Source: Phycisphaerae bacterium (GTDB lineage: Bacteria > Planctomycetota > Phycisphaerae > Phycisphaerales > Phycisphaeraceae). Taken from it: a stretch of 64,000 bases of DNA. Positions within the stretch are counted from its first letter, which is position 1. Every line of letters begins with the position of its first letter. The stretch is from positions 22,575 to 86,574 of the forward strand of contig JAUIGU010000016.1 in NCBI GenBank assembly GCA_030432595.1, read 5' to 3'. The position numbers were made by a program, and so were the translations under genes. Shown one piece after another: positions 46,554-56,210 of this stretch. Below the pieces are notes generated by a model, which did not search any database, was not told the origin of the DNA, and saw only the letters and a list, made by a program, of their open reading frames with translations.

Positions 46554-47537
46554 TCAGCGGTGCTTGCCGAACACGACCTCGCGGACGCTGCCGCGGTGCT
46601 GCAGGTACCAGTCCACCGTGCGCTTCAGGCCTTCCTCGAGCTCAACCTGTGCCGACCAGTCCATCATCGCCTTGGCCTTGGACGTGTCCAGGCAGCGGCG
46701 CGGCTGGCCGTCCGGCTTGTCGGTGTCCCAATCGATCCGGCCTTCGAAGCCGACGATCTTTGCGATCAGCTCCATCAGGTCGCGGATCTTGATCTCCGAG
46801 CCCGTGCCCAGGTTGATCGGCGTGGGATCGTCGACGCGCTCGGTCGCGGCGAGGATGCCCTCGGCGGCGTCGTCCACGTAAAGGAACTCGCGCGACGCCT
46901 TGCCCGTGCCCCAGCAGACCACGGCCTCGGCGTTGTTCTCCTTCGCGTCCACGCACTTGCGGATCAGCGCCGGAATCACGTGCGACGTCACCAGGTCGAA
47001 GTTGTCGTGCGGGCCGTACAGGTTCACCGGCACGACCACCGCGCTGTTCATGCCGTACTCGGCCTTGTACGCCTCGAGCATCACGAACAGCGCCTTTTTC
47101 GCCACGCCGTACGGGGCGTTGGTCTCCTCGGGGTACCCGTCCCAGATGTCGTCTTCTTTGAACGGGACTTCGGTGTGCTTGGGGTAGGCGCACACGGTGC
47201 CGGTTTGCACGAACTTCTGGATGCCGCGCTTTCGGCCCTCGTCGATCAGGTGCAGGCCCATCGCCGCGTTGGCGAAGAAGAACCGCCCGGGATGGTCGCG
47301 GTTGGCGCCGATCCCGCCGACCTCGGCCGCGAGGTGGATCACCACGTCCGCGTTCGCGTCGTCGTACATCCGACGCACGGCGTTGAGGTCCGTCAGGTCG
47401 TACTCGCTGCGGCGCGGCACGAAGATCGCGTGCTCCGGCACGCCGCGCTGCCGCAACGCCTGGACCACGAAGTGCCCCAGAAAACCGGAGCCCCCGGTCA
47501 CGATGATGCGGTGTTGCGTCAGGTCCATGCTGGGCAT
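46554..47537 (-). CDS. fcl: GDP-L-fucose synthase
   Basis: 327 residues, extended SDR. NADP loop GGSGFLGH, catalytic YGVAKK and the family segment HLAAEVGGIGANRDHPGRF with TGTVCAYPKHTEVPFKED. Epimerises and reduces GDP-4-keto-6-deoxymannose. Directly downstream of gmd. An ATG three codons later (MDLTQHRI) may be the true start. Confidence 0.93.
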   Translation of the reverse strand: MPSMDLTQHRIIVTGGSGFLGHFVVQALRQRGVPEHAIFVPRRSEYDLTDLNAVRRMYDDANADVVIHLAAEVGGIGANRDHPGRFFFANAAMGLHLIDEGRKRGIQKFVQTGTVCAYPKHTEVPFKEDDIWDGYPEETNAPYGVAKKALFVMLEAYKAEYGMNSAVVVPVNLYGPHDNFDLVTSHVIPALIRKCVDAKENNAEAVVCWGTGKASREFLYVDDAAEGILAATERVDDPTPINLGTGSEIKIRDLMELIAKIVGFEGRIDWDTDKPDGQPRRCLDTSKAKAMMDWSAQVELEEGLKRTVDWYLQHRGSVREVVFGKHR

Positions 47538-47579
47538 CGCTCTCTCCCCCGTCGGCCTGGGTCGCAGGCGTTCATTTCG

Positions 47580-48614
47580 TCAGGTCAGCACGTGCCCCGC
47601 ATCGACCAGCGTCTTCTCGCGGGCGGCCAGCTCCATGTCGGAGTCGACCATCATCTCCACGAGCTGCTGGAAGCTCGTGCGCGGCACCCAGCCGAGCTTC
47701 TTCTTCGCCTTGCTCGGGTCGCCGAGCAGCAGTTCGACCTCGGCCGGGCGGAAGTACCGCGGGTCGATCTCGATGTAGTCCTCGTGGTTCAGCCCGGCGT
47801 AGCTGAAGGCCCGCTCGGCGAACTCGCGCACGCTCCACGTCTCGCCGGTCGCGACCACGTAGTCGTCCGGCTCGTCCTGCTGGAGCATCATCCACATCAT
47901 CTCGACGTAGTCGCCGGCAAATCCCCAGTCGCGCTTGGCGTCCAGGTTGCCCAGGTACAGCTTGTCCTGCAACCCGTGCTTGATCCGGCCGACGGCGCGG
48001 GTGATCTTGCGGGTTACGAACGTCTCGCCGCGGCGCGGGCTCTCGTGGTTGAACAGGATGCCGCACGAGGCGTGCAGGTTGTACGACTCGCGGTAGTTCA
48101 CCGTGATCCAGTGGGCGTAGACCTTCGCACACGCGTACGGGCTGCGCGGGTAGAATGGCGTGGTTTCCTTCTGCGGGGTCTCCACGACCTTGCCGTACTG
48201 CTCGGACGACGACGCCTGGTAGTAGCGGATCTGGTAGCCGCTGTCTTCCTGGAAGTCGCGGATGGCTTCGAGCAGTTTGAGCGCGCCCACGCCGTCGGCG
48301 TCGGCGGTGTAGACCGGCTGGTCGAAGCTCACGCGGACGTGGCTCTGCGCGCCCAAGTTGTAGACCTCGGTAGGCTTGACGTCGCGGACGATCTTGCTGA
48401 GGCAGTTGCCGTCGGTCAGGTCGCCGTAGTGCAGGTGCAGCCGGGCGCCGGCGTCGTGCGGGTCCTTGTAGATGTGCTCGATGCGGTCGGTGCCGAAGGT
48501 CGAGGACCGCCGCACGATGCCGTGCACGTCGTAGCCCTTACCCAGGAGGAACTCGGCAAGGTAGGAGCCGTCTTGGCCGGTGATGCCGGTGATCAGGGCG
48601 CGTTTGGCGTTCAT
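47580..48614 (-). CDS. gmd: GDP-mannose 4,6-dehydratase
   Basis: 344 residues. [32 protein letters not shown], catalytic SSSEQYG and [10 protein letters not shown], and [20 protein letters not shown]. First step from GDP-mannose to GDP-fucose. It heads the three-gene cluster and is divergent from the peroxiredoxin gene. Confidence 0.95.
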   Translation of the reverse strand: MNAKRALITGITGQDGSYLAEFLLGKGYDVHGIVRRSSTFGTDRIEHIYKDPHDAGARLHLHYGDLTDGNCLSKIVRDVKPTEVYNLGAQSHVRVSFDQPVYTADADGVGALKLLEAIRDFQEDSGYQIRYYQASSSEQYGKVVETPQKETTPFYPRSPYACAKVYAHWITVNYRESYNLHASCGILFNHESPRRGETFVTRKITRAVGRIKHGLQDKLYLGNLDAKRDWGFAGDYVEMMWMMLQQDEPDDYVVATGETWSVREFAERAFSYAGLNHEDYIEIDPRYFRPAEVELLLGDPSKAKKKLGWVPRTSFQQLVEMMVDSDMELAAREKTLVDAGHVLT

Positions 48615-48829
48615 GGCGATATCTCGGGCAGCTCCACACGGCGGATCGGTCGGCCAGCCACCCCATTGGCTTGGCGCAGGGTCGAAAAGATAGCACGTCC
48701 CGGGGGTTAGAACGCCCCGATTCCGTGAGGGGTTCGTAAATCGCCGCCGCCTTAGCCCGCCAAAGCCGTCGCAGCCCGCCTATCTTCCCCAACCCCGACC
48801 CGTACCGCCACCCCGACGGACCAAGCCCG

Positions 48830-49363
48830 ATGCCTGCGAAGAAGACCTCCCGCAAAATGACCGCCCCCAAACCCGCCGCCACGCCCAGCCCCGACCTCCC
48901 CGCCGTCGGCACCAAGGCCCCGGCCTTCACCCTCGCCGACCAGGCTGGCACCAAGCACAAGCTCTCCGACTACCAGGGCCGGCACGTCGTCCTCTACTTC
49001 TACCCCAAGGACGACACCTCCGGCTGCACCGCCCAGGCCTGCCAGTTCCGCGACGATCTGCCCAAGTTCGAGAAGCTCGACGCCGTCGTGCTCGGCGTCA
49101 GCCCGCAGGACGAGAAGTCCAAAGCCAAGTTCGCCGGCAAGTACGACCTCAACTTCCCCGTCCTCGCCGACGACGACGCGAAGGTCTGCACCAAGTACGG
49201 CGTGTGGCAGGAGAAATCCATGTACGGCCGGAAGTACATGGGCGTCGTCCGCACCACGTTCCTCATCGACCCCAAAGGCAAGATCGTCGAACGCTGGGAC
49301 AAGGTGAAGGTGCCGAAACATGCGGAGGACGTGATGAACGTATTAAAGACACATCAAGCCTGA
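48830..49363 (+). CDS. bcp: Thioredoxin-dependent peroxiredoxin (BCP/PrxQ)
   Basis: 177 residues. Peroxidatic C66 in DDTSGCTAQACQF with resolving C71 five residues later, the PrxQ alpha pattern. A lysine/proline-rich N-terminal tail of about 20 residues precedes the fold. Reduces peroxides with thioredoxin. The 215-base divergent spacer from gmd holds no feature I can support beyond a CCCCG..CGGGG-like fold. Confidence 0.93.
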   Translation: MPAKKTSRKMTAPKPAATPSPDLPAVGTKAPAFTLADQAGTKHKLSDYQGRHVVLYFYPKDDTSGCTAQACQFRDDLPKFEKLDAVVLGVSPQDEKSKAKFAGKYDLNFPVLADDDAKVCTKYGVWQEKSMYGRKYMGVVRTTFLIDPKGKIVERWDKVKVPKHAEDVMNVLKTHQA

Positions 49364-49429
49364 TCGGCAGCGCGCCGAGCCCGTCTTTTGCCCTTGTTTT
49401 TTCGCCGATGTCGCCTATTCTTAACCGCC

Positions 49430-51100
49430 ATGAGGGCAGAGAAGGCTCGCGTTCTGGTGGGAAGACTCCTTGTTCTCGCGTCGGCGGCCCTGCCCGCGTC
49501 CGGCCAATGGCACGTCGCGTGGAACAGCGAACAGACGATCCCGGGAACGGTCGATGCCACCGCGGAGGTGATCCTCCCGCCCGTCTGGGCCGGCGAGGAA
49601 CTGGTGACGTGGGTCCGCGACAACGACACCGGGTACCGCGGGCTGCTGGGCGTGCCGACGGTGCCGGCCGGCCCCGCCCGGATGCTGATGGCCACCGGCG
49701 ACACCTTCGAATCCATCGACGGCTCGCTTCAGACGTTCGCCGGTTTCACCACCATCCCGGTGGGCAGTGACGACGGCCGCGTGGCGATCACCGGGTTCCA
49801 CGCACCCACGCCCGGCGCCCCGAGCAGCGAGAACCTCGCCAGCGTCGTGCGGCTGGACCCGGGCAACGCGATGGCGGTCGCCGTCGCGCAGGAGGGTCAG
49901 TTGATGCCGACCGCCACTGGCCCGGACGCGCCGCTGAACGCGATCCCCATGCCGATCGGGTTCGACGGCGCGTCGCTCCGATTCATGGACTTCCCCGGCA
50001 GCACCGGGCGGGTGTTCGAAGCCGGGCCGGGACAAACACCGCAACTCATCGCCCAGACCGACCGATTCATCAGCGCCGCGCAGACCTCCGAGGGCCGAAC
50101 GGTCATGATCGACGGCGCACTCAGCCTGCTCGAAACCGACGGCACGCGCCGCGAGTTGGTGGCGGGCGGCACGCCCTGGCCCGGCCAACCCGACAAGGCG
50201 ATCATCGACATCCGTTCGTTCGCGTTCCGCAACAACACCGTGGCGTTCGTCGGTGCCACCAGCCTGAACTTCAACGATCCCAGCGCGGTCTTCCGGTACG
50301 ACCTGGACACCGACACGCTGAGCATCGTGGCCGACGATTCCATCGTCCACCCCTGGCACGGGACCGCCGACTTCCGCAGCGGCGCGGTGGCCGTCGACGG
50401 CCTGGGCCGGATTTACTACTCCGCCGAGGTCTTCACCCACTGGGGCCTAACCGACGCACCGACGCGCGGCGAGGCGATCTTCCGCACCGGCAGCAGCGAA
50501 CACGAACTGATGTTCGACAGCCGGTTTCACGCGGCCGGCGTCGATGAGGTGTTCTTCACAAACGACGGGCTTGTCGATCACCGTCTCGCGATCCAGGGCC
50601 TGGGCGACCTCAACCAGGCGCTCTGGGCCAACCTGATCGGCGGGTTTGCCCCGCAGGATTTCGACCGTGACCGCCAGATCGATGTGGACGACGTCGTCAT
50701 CCTGCACGACGTGGCCCTGAGCAACGTCTCGACCGAAGGCATACCTGACAGCCCGATGGACATCGACGGTTCAGGCACGATCACCCTGAACGACTACCGA
50801 CTGTTTGTTCAAAGCCTGAACCCGATCCCCGGCGACAGCAACTTCGATGACTTTGTGGACCAGGCCGACCTCGACGCGGTGCTGCTGAACTGGGGTGGCG
50901 GCCTCAACAGTATTGCGGAGGGGAACCTGGACCTCGAAGGCTTCGTCGATCAGGCCGACCTCGACGCCGTGCTGCTCAACTGGGGCAACGCGCGGGTTCC
51001 GAGCGAGGCGGAGCAACTCCCGGAGCCGGCGGCGGTGCTTTTCCTCGTCGCCGCCGTGTGGTGCGGACGCCGGGGGACCCACGGTCATAACTTGCCATAG
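49430..51100 (+). CDS. Secreted dockerin-repeat protein
   Basis: 556 residues. Signal peptide to about residue 25 (VGRLLVLASAALPASG). A large beta-propeller-like body (50-400) of unknown function follows. Near the end are dockerin-type calcium loops: FDRDRQIDVDDVVILHD, MDIDGSGTITLNDYRLF, and twice FVDQADLDAVLLNWG (as D-x-N/D-x-D-x-VDQADL). It ends LPEPAAVLFLVAAVWCGRRG, a degenerate PEP-CTERM. Such proteins are common at planctomycete surfaces. Confidence 0.8.
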   Translation: MRAEKARVLVGRLLVLASAALPASGQWHVAWNSEQTIPGTVDATAEVILPPVWAGEELVTWVRDNDTGYRGLLGVPTVPAGPARMLMATGDTFESIDGSLQTFAGFTTIPVGSDDGRVAITGFHAPTPGAPSSENLASVVRLDPGNAMAVAVAQEGQLMPTATGPDAPLNAIPMPIGFDGASLRFMDFPGSTGRVFEAGPGQTPQLIAQTDRFISAAQTSEGRTVMIDGALSLLETDGTRRELVAGGTPWPGQPDKAIIDIRSFAFRNNTVAFVGATSLNFNDPSAVFRYDLDTDTLSIVADDSIVHPWHGTADFRSGAVAVDGLGRIYYSAEVFTHWGLTDAPTRGEAIFRTGSSEHELMFDSRFHAAGVDEVFFTNDGLVDHRLAIQGLGDLNQALWANLIGGFAPQDFDRDRQIDVDDVVILHDVALSNVSTEGIPDSPMDIDGSGTITLNDYRLFVQSLNPIPGDSNFDDFVDQADLDAVLLNWGGGLNSIAEGNLDLEGFVDQADLDAVLLNWGNARVPSEAEQLPEPAAVLFLVAAVWCGRRGTHGHNLP

Positions 51101-51155
51101 GTTTCGCCGCGCGGCATTGCGGTAAACGAAGAACCCTCTGCGTCGGCGCTCGACC

Positions 51156-51671
51156 TTACGAATCCGATGCCGTCCCCACCCACGGAACCCCCTTGCCCGT
51201 ATCCCGCCGCACCAGGATCGACAGCGCCCCGAGGTGTTGCGAGACGTGGCGGATGTTGTAGAGGTGGGCTTCGAGGCGGGAGAACTTCAGCCACTCGAAG
51301 CCCGGGGTGGACGCGAGGTCCTCGGCGGTTTCTGCTTCCAGGACGCGACGCGACTTGTCGCGGCAGTGATCGAAGTAGGTGTAGATGAACGGCTTGTCGT
51401 AGTGCGCCTTCTGCAACCCGCCGCCGATCTCCTCGTATTCCCCGAACACCTCGGCGTGCTCGCGGTGAAAGCCCTGTTGTTTGCCTTCATCGAGCGTGTG
51501 GCCCAGATAGATATCGGTGAAGAACAGCGTGTGGAACACGACCTGGTCGAAGGTCATGTCCACCACCCGGGACTCCCAGCGGTCGTCCGGGCACATCTCC
51601 ACGCACGAACGCAGCATCCGCAGCGCCGCGGCGTACTGGTCGGCCAACACGTCGTTGATCAGGTCGGGCAT
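51156..51671 (-). CDS. DinB-family protein
   Basis: 171 residues, four-helix bundle with the metal histidines in VVFHTLFFTDIY and YNIRHVSQHLGAL. DinB-like enzymes use bacillithiol-type or other thiols or act as hydrolases; no substrate can be inferred here. Convergent with the preceding gene. Confidence 0.8.
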   Translation of the reverse strand: MPDLINDVLADQYAAALRMLRSCVEMCPDDRWESRVVDMTFDQVVFHTLFFTDIYLGHTLDEGKQQGFHREHAEVFGEYEEIGGGLQKAHYDKPFIYTYFDHCRDKSRRVLEAETAEDLASTPGFEWLKFSRLEAHLYNIRHVSQHLGALSILVRRDTGKGVPWVGTASDS

Positions 51672-51832
51672 GCAACACCTCCGAAGCGGTTCCGTGGATG
51701 GTAACTCCCGGGTCTAGACGCGATGACCGTGCCGGCACCGTGCGACTTTCTCGCATGCGAATGGCATTCAGTTGCACCCGAAAAACAAACGCGTAGCATG
51801 GTTTGGCCTGTTTCTTTTCAAGGACGAAAACC

Positions 51833-52114
51833 ATGGCAAAGACCACCCCCGCCAAGAAGACCAAGCCCGCAACCAAATCGGGAAACAAGGCGGCCACCAA
51901 AGCCAAGCCAACCCCCAGAGCGAAGGCCAAGGCGGCCGACAACGTGCCCGAGCCCGCCGCAAAGCTGCCCGAGATCGTGCTGACGCTCACGCACGACCAG
52001 ATCGCCGAGCGCGCCTACGGCGTGTGGGAAGCCCACCACAAAGCACCCGGCCGGGACTGCGACAACTGGTACGAAGCCGAGGACCAGCTGCGCGAAGAGC
52101 AACTGGTCGGATGA
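51833..52114 (+). CDS. DUF2934 protein with lysine/alanine-rich tail
   Basis: 93 residues. N-terminal 45 residues are Lys/Ala/Pro-rich (histone H1-like composition); the C-terminus DQIAERAYGVWEAHHKAPG and WYEAEDQLREEQ is the DUF2934 motif, of unknown function, often fused to such basic tails. AAGGA lies about 12 bases before the ATG. Confidence 0.75.
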   Translation: MAKTTPAKKTKPATKSGNKAATKAKPTPRAKAKAADNVPEPAAKLPEIVLTLTHDQIAERAYGVWEAHHKAPGRDCDNWYEAEDQLREEQLVG

Positions 52115-52142
52115 CACGCCCGCCACGGCGCGCCCCTTCAGT

Positions 52143-53123
52143 TCAGTGGTTCAACCGCAACGCGCCGCCGGGCGTGAGGGTGTAGTTCGCGCCCAGCGGC
52201 AGCGGCCAGTAGTCCGGGCCGTGGGTGACGGGTAGTTTCCACGCGACCGGGAAGCCGTGCTTCTTGCCGAGCGCCGCGGTGATGCCGGCGAGGCTTTCGC
52301 GTTCGTCGAACTGCGGGCGGACAGGTTCCTTGTCAGGTTCGGGGTGGTTACTTGTCGGGCGGGTCTTGAACTTCGTCGAGGCGCTGTCTTCGCAGTCGTG
52401 GAAGCCGCCGAGGATCAGGGCCTTGACCCCGTCGAGCCCGCGGGCCTGATCGAGCTGCGTGAAGTACGCGTCGATCTTGTGGAAGCCCTCGCCGATGTCC
52501 TCGAATAACAGCATGGAACCCGCGACATCGTCGGGCGTCGGGGCGTACGCGGTGCCGGTGAGGTAGTTCCAGGTCGCGAGGTTGCCGCCGAGGACGGGGG
52601 CGTGGATGTCGTTGGTCGGCGGGTCGGTGAAGAACTCGAGTGTTGCGTCGCCGAACAAGTCGACGCTGCTTCCGGGGTCGCGCACGAGCGCGAAGGTGGC
52701 GTCGCGCTGATCGTTGGGCATCGTGACGAACGACGCGGTCGCGGGCATGTTTGCGTGCAGCGTGTCCCAGCCCCAGCGTGTGCGGGCATAGTGGTGCAGC
52801 ACAGTCACGTCGGAGTACCCCACCAGCAGCTTCCGGGGCGGTGGGCCGTGCTGTTGCGTGAGCCGGTCGAGCAGGGGCAGCAGCCGCGTACAGCCGTACC
52901 CGCCGCGCGAGCACCACAGCACGTCGATGGCGGGGTCGGTCGCGAGGTCCCACAGCGCGCCGGCCCGCTGTTCGTCCGTGCCGGCATAAATGAAGTGCTG
53001 CGCGAGCGCCTGGTCGTGAACGGTGACACCGAAGCCCGCCGCTTCCAGCACTTCGACGCCCATCTCGAGCTCGATGCGCCCGATGGGCGAGGCGGGGGTG
53101 AAGATGCCGATGCTTGTGGCCAT
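52143..53123 (-). CDS. LD-carboxypeptidase (S66/MccF family)
   Basis: About 326 residues from MATSIGIFTPASPIGR. The serine nucleophile elbow is LLVGYSDVTVLHHYA; CSRGGYGCTRLLPLLD precedes it; GGNLATWNYLTGT and the C-terminal LPVTHGPDYWPLPLGA carry the other active-site parts. Cleaves tetrapeptides in murein recycling or inactivates microcin-type peptides. A GTG at 53,156 would overlap the acetyltransferase stop by four bases and may be the true start. Last gene of the rpoN operon. Confidence 0.85.
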   Translation of the reverse strand: MATSIGIFTPASPIGRIELEMGVEVLEAAGFGVTVHDQALAQHFIYAGTDEQRAGALWDLATDPAIDVLWCSRGGYGCTRLLPLLDRLTQQHGPPPRKLLVGYSDVTVLHHYARTRWGWDTLHANMPATASFVTMPNDQRDATFALVRDPGSSVDLFGDATLEFFTDPPTNDIHAPVLGGNLATWNYLTGTAYAPTPDDVAGSMLLFEDIGEGFHKIDAYFTQLDQARGLDGVKALILGGFHDCEDSASTKFKTRPTSNHPEPDKEPVRPQFDERESLAGITAALGKKHGFPVAWKLPVTHGPDYWPLPLGANYTLTPGGALRLNH

Positions 53124-53152
53124 CACCGCATGATCGCCCATGCCGACCGTGC

Positions 53153-53743
53153 TCACAACTCACGGACGACGCGGGCGGGGTTGCCCACGGCCACGACGTT
53201 GGCGGGCAGGTCGCGCACCACCACCGCGCCCGCGCCGACGACCGTGTTCTCGCCGATGGTCACACCCGGGCAGACGATGACGCCGCCGCCGAGCCAGACG
53301 TTGTCGCCGAGGGTGATCGGGGAACCGCCCTCCCATTTGTCGCGGCGTGGCCCGGGCTCGACGGGGTGGGTCGCGGTGAGCAACTGAACGTTCGGGCCGA
53401 TCTGCACGTCGTCGCCGATCTCGATGCGGGCGACGTCCAGAGCTACCAGCCCGAAGTTCACAAACGTCCGATCGCCGACGTGGGTCTGGTACCCGTAGTC
53501 GCAACGGAACGGCGGCCGAATCACCGTGTCCCGGCCGAAGCTCCCGAGTAACTCCCGAAACAACGTGTCACGCGACGTCTGGTCGGCGTAGGACGTGGCG
53601 TTGATGCGTTCGGTCAACTCGCAGGCCCGGAGGTGGTCGCGCAACAGCTCGCCGTTGTCAAAGATGTAGGGCAGTCCCGCCAGCATCCGTTCCCGGCTGC
53701 TGCGTCCGTCCGACTGATACGGCGACTTATCCGCGCCGCTCAC
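53153..53743 (-). CDS. Hexapeptide-repeat acetyltransferase (maltose/galactoside type)
   Basis: 196 residues. N-terminal helical cap (RERMLAGLPYIFDNGELLRD) and left-handed beta-helix with FVNFGLVALDVARIEIGDDV, ATHPVEPGPRRDKWEGGSPI and GNPARVVREL, matching the Maa/NodL/LacA family. Acetylates sugars from acetyl-CoA. ATG overlaps the rpoN stop by four bases. Confidence 0.9.
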   Translation of the reverse strand: MSGADKSPYQSDGRSSRERMLAGLPYIFDNGELLRDHLRACELTERINATSYADQTSRDTLFRELLGSFGRDTVIRPPFRCDYGYQTHVGDRTFVNFGLVALDVARIEIGDDVQIGPNVQLLTATHPVEPGPRRDKWEGGSPITLGDNVWLGGGVIVCPGVTIGENTVVGAGAVVVRDLPANVVAVGNPARVVREL

Positions 53744-55269
53744 GTGTACTGCTTCCGCTGCCGGGCCGTGGGGATGTTCAACTGCCCGCGGTACTTGGCG
53801 ACCGTGCGCCTGGCGATATCAATGCCCTGCTTTTTCATCTCTTCGACCAGCGCATCGTCGGACAGCGGCTTGGACTTGTCCTCGGCGTCGATGACTTCCT
53901 TGAGCTTGGCCTGCACGGCCGTCCAGGACATCGACTCGCCCTCTTCGGTCTCGGTGCCGCCGGAGAAGAACATCCGCAGCGGCACGATCCCCCGCGGGGT
54001 CTGGAGGTATTTCTCGCTCACCGCCCGGCTGACCGTCGCGACGTGGATGCCGAGCTGGTCGGCGACGGTGGTCATGGGCAGCGGCCGCAGCGCCGCGTCG
54101 CCCTGCTCGAACCAGCCGCGCTGGTGCTCGACGACGACGCCGATGACGCGCAGCAGCGTGTTGCACCGCTGCTCGATGGCTTCCATCAGCCAGCGGGCGT
54201 TGCGCAGGTGCGTGCCGATGAACTCGCGGGTCTGTTTGTCCGCCTGCTTGTCCTTGAACATGTCCTCGTAGCCCGGGCTGATCTGCAGCGGCGGGATGCG
54301 GTTGTTCGTGAGCGCGGCGGTGTAGGTGTCCGAGTCCTCGTCGTACTCGATCACCGCGTCGGGCGTGATGGTCCGCACGTCGTCGTCGGCCAGCAGCTTG
54401 CCGGGGTGCGGGTGGAACTGGCGCAGCCCACGCACCGCCAACTGCACCGCCTCGATCGACAGGTCCAGCGCCTTGGCAATCCTGGGGTAGCGGTTGGCCT
54501 CGATGTCGCCGAGGTGGTCGGCGACGAGCCGGCGTTCGAGCGCGAGGGCGTCGGGGTCGGCGTCGAGGTCGTTGTCGAGCTTGGCGTCGATCTGCAGCAG
54601 CAGGCACTCGCGCAGGTCCCGCGCGGCCAGGCCCGGCGGCTCGAGGTAACGCTGCAGCCGGTCGATCACGGCGCTGAGTTGCTCGGGCGTCGTGCCCGGC
54701 GGCGCTTCTTCGAGCAGCGTCGCTTCGTCCGCCCGCAGGTAGCCGTCGCGGTCAATGAGCCCGATGACGCGCCGGCCGAGTTCGTCGGTGGCGTCGTCCA
54801 CCTCGGCCATCCGCCACTGGTCGATGAGCTGCTCGTAGAGCGACGCGGTCCGCGCCGCGGTGTTGGCCATCGCGTCCAGCTTGCCGTCGCGCTCGCCGTC
54901 GTTGGCGCGGGCCCGGCGGAGCGCCGCATCGCCGCCGCCCTCGAAGTTGTTGTCGATCCAGCTCTCGCCGTACTGCTCGGTGAGGTTGCTGAGGCGTTCG
55001 AAGTCCTCGCCCGCCCCGCTGCCGTCGGTGTGGAGCTCGCGCTCGTTCTCGCGGTCGTCGCGGTCGCGCTGCTTGGCTTCGCGCGCGAGTTCGAGGTCGT
55101 CGGTCCCCGGCTCGGCCAGCTCGAGCGTCGGGTTGCTGGCCAGCTCCTGCTCGATGCGTTCCTCCAGCGCCGCGGTGGGCATCTGGAGGATCTCCATCGA
55201 CTGGATCATCCGCGGGGCCAGCTTCATCTGCTGGCCCATCCGCATGTGTTGTCCGGCGTCGATGCGCAT
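53740..55269 (-). CDS. rpoN: RNA polymerase sigma-54 factor
   Basis: 509 residues. Region I: QQMKLAPRMIQSMEILQMPT, glutamine-poor for the family; core-binding region; and the C-terminal RpoN box in ARRTVAKYRGQLNIPTARQR. Needs AAA+ activators for open complex formation; none is in the window. The ATG of RIDAGQHMRM was chosen because longer frames run into the word array. Tightly followed by two overlapping genes. Confidence 0.94.
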   Translation of the reverse strand: MRIDAGQHMRMGQQMKLAPRMIQSMEILQMPTAALEERIEQELASNPTLELAEPGTDDLELAREAKQRDRDDRENERELHTDGSGAGEDFERLSNLTEQYGESWIDNNFEGGGDAALRRARANDGERDGKLDAMANTAARTASLYEQLIDQWRMAEVDDATDELGRRVIGLIDRDGYLRADEATLLEEAPPGTTPEQLSAVIDRLQRYLEPPGLAARDLRECLLLQIDAKLDNDLDADPDALALERRLVADHLGDIEANRYPRIAKALDLSIEAVQLAVRGLRQFHPHPGKLLADDDVRTITPDAVIEYDEDSDTYTAALTNNRIPPLQISPGYEDMFKDKQADKQTREFIGTHLRNARWLMEAIEQRCNTLLRVIGVVVEHQRGWFEQGDAALRPLPMTTVADQLGIHVATVSRAVSEKYLQTPRGIVPLRMFFSGGTETEEGESMSWTAVQAKLKEVIDAEDKSKPLSDDALVEEMKKQGIDIARRTVAKYRGQLNIPTARQRKQYT

Positions 55270-55272
55270 CAG

Positions 55273-55450
55273 GGGATTGCCGAATGAGGATGGCCGATTG
55301 CCGAACGACGGCAACTGCGAACCGGACCCGCACGGGTCGGCCCAGGATGAGAAATGGTATGCGATCCCCGTTTGGGCCGGATCAAGCACGGATTGAACGC
55401 AGATCAAACCTCGGCACTCGGCAATCCTCAATCGCACTCACTCGGCACTG
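55273..55450. repeat. Stop-anchored inverted word array (recR 3' side)
   Basis: Left arm GATTGCCGAATGAGGATGGC continues with CGATTGCCGAACG; right arm GGCACTCGGCAATCCTCAAT then CGCACTCACTCGGCACT. In sense the arm starts within the last recR codons (AGTGCCGAGTGAGTGCGATT). The words are close to those after rplO, 50 kb away. A 100-base core separates the arms. It spans the recR-rpoN spacer. Confidence 0.75.
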
Positions 55451-56061
55451 ATACGCCCCTTCACCGCATCGCTGATCACCGCCTTGCTCGCGGTCTGCAG
55501 CGTCTGCCCGACCGGCAACCCGCGCGCGAGGCGCGACACCTTCACCCCCGCCGCCGCCACCTTGTCCGCCAGGTAGAGCGCCGTGCCGTCGCCCTCGAGT
55601 GTCGGGTTGGTACCAAGGATGACTTCGTGGATCTCCGGCCAGTCGGGTTTGGACGCGTCGCGGCCGCGCTCGATCCGCCGCAGCAGCCCGTCCACGTTCA
55701 GGTCGCCCGGCCCGACCGCGTCCATCGGCGACAACCGCCCCATCAAGACGTGGTAACTCCCGCGGTACGCCCCGCTCTGCTCGATGCTCAAGACGTCCGT
55801 CGGCTGCTCGACGACCAACACCGTGCCGTGGTCGCGCTTGGCGTCGGTGACGATCCAGCACGGGTCGGTCTCGCTGACCATGCCCGTCACCGAACACACC
55901 ACCAGCTTCTCCCGGAAGTCGCGGATCGCCTCGGCCAGCGCGAGCGTGTCGTTCGCGGGCTGCTTCAACAAGAAAAACGCGATGCGCTCGGCCGACCGCT
56001 TGCCCACCCCGGGCAGGGTTTCGAGTTGTTCGAGGAGTCGCTCGTAGGCAGGCGGTTTCAT
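55438..56061 (-). CDS. recR: Recombination protein RecR with a degenerate zinc finger
   Basis: 207 residues. Helix-hairpin-helix LLEQLETLPGVGKRSAERIA, Toprim domain (VLVVEQPTDVLSIEQSGAYR; RLSPMDAVGPGDLN) and the C-terminal signature. The zinc finger, normally four cysteines, has C56 and C68 only; the second and fourth positions are T59 and V71 (CSVT..PCWIV). Partner of RecF/RecO in gap repair. The first gene of the recR-rpoN run. Confidence 0.93.
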   Translation of the reverse strand: MKPPAYERLLEQLETLPGVGKRSAERIAFFLLKQPANDTLALAEAIRDFREKLVVCSVTGMVSETDPCWIVTDAKRDHGTVLVVEQPTDVLSIEQSGAYRGSYHVLMGRLSPMDAVGPGDLNVDGLLRRIERGRDASKPDWPEIHEVILGTNPTLEGDGTALYLADKVAAAGVKVSRLARGLPVGQTLQTASKAVISDAVKGRISAE

Positions 56062-56210
56062 GGATTTCGGATTGAGGGTCGCCGATGGCCGAGTTTCGGA
56101 TGACCGTTCAGCATAGCCCGCGCGGTGGCCGTACGCCCGTATCATGCCACCGCGAAAGGAACACTCGCCAACATGGAAATCGGCAATCGGCCATCCTCAA
56201 TCGACGATCC
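56062..56210. repeat. Word arrays between recR and the BFD-like gene
   Basis: Words GATTTCGGATTGAGGGTCGC and GATGGCCGAGTTTCGG beside the recR start, and GGAAATCGGCAATCGGCCAT then CCTCAATCGACG at the other end. The second arm covers the first 13 codons of the BFD-like gene. Same vocabulary as the array after recR, but between divergent starts. Confidence 0.6.
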
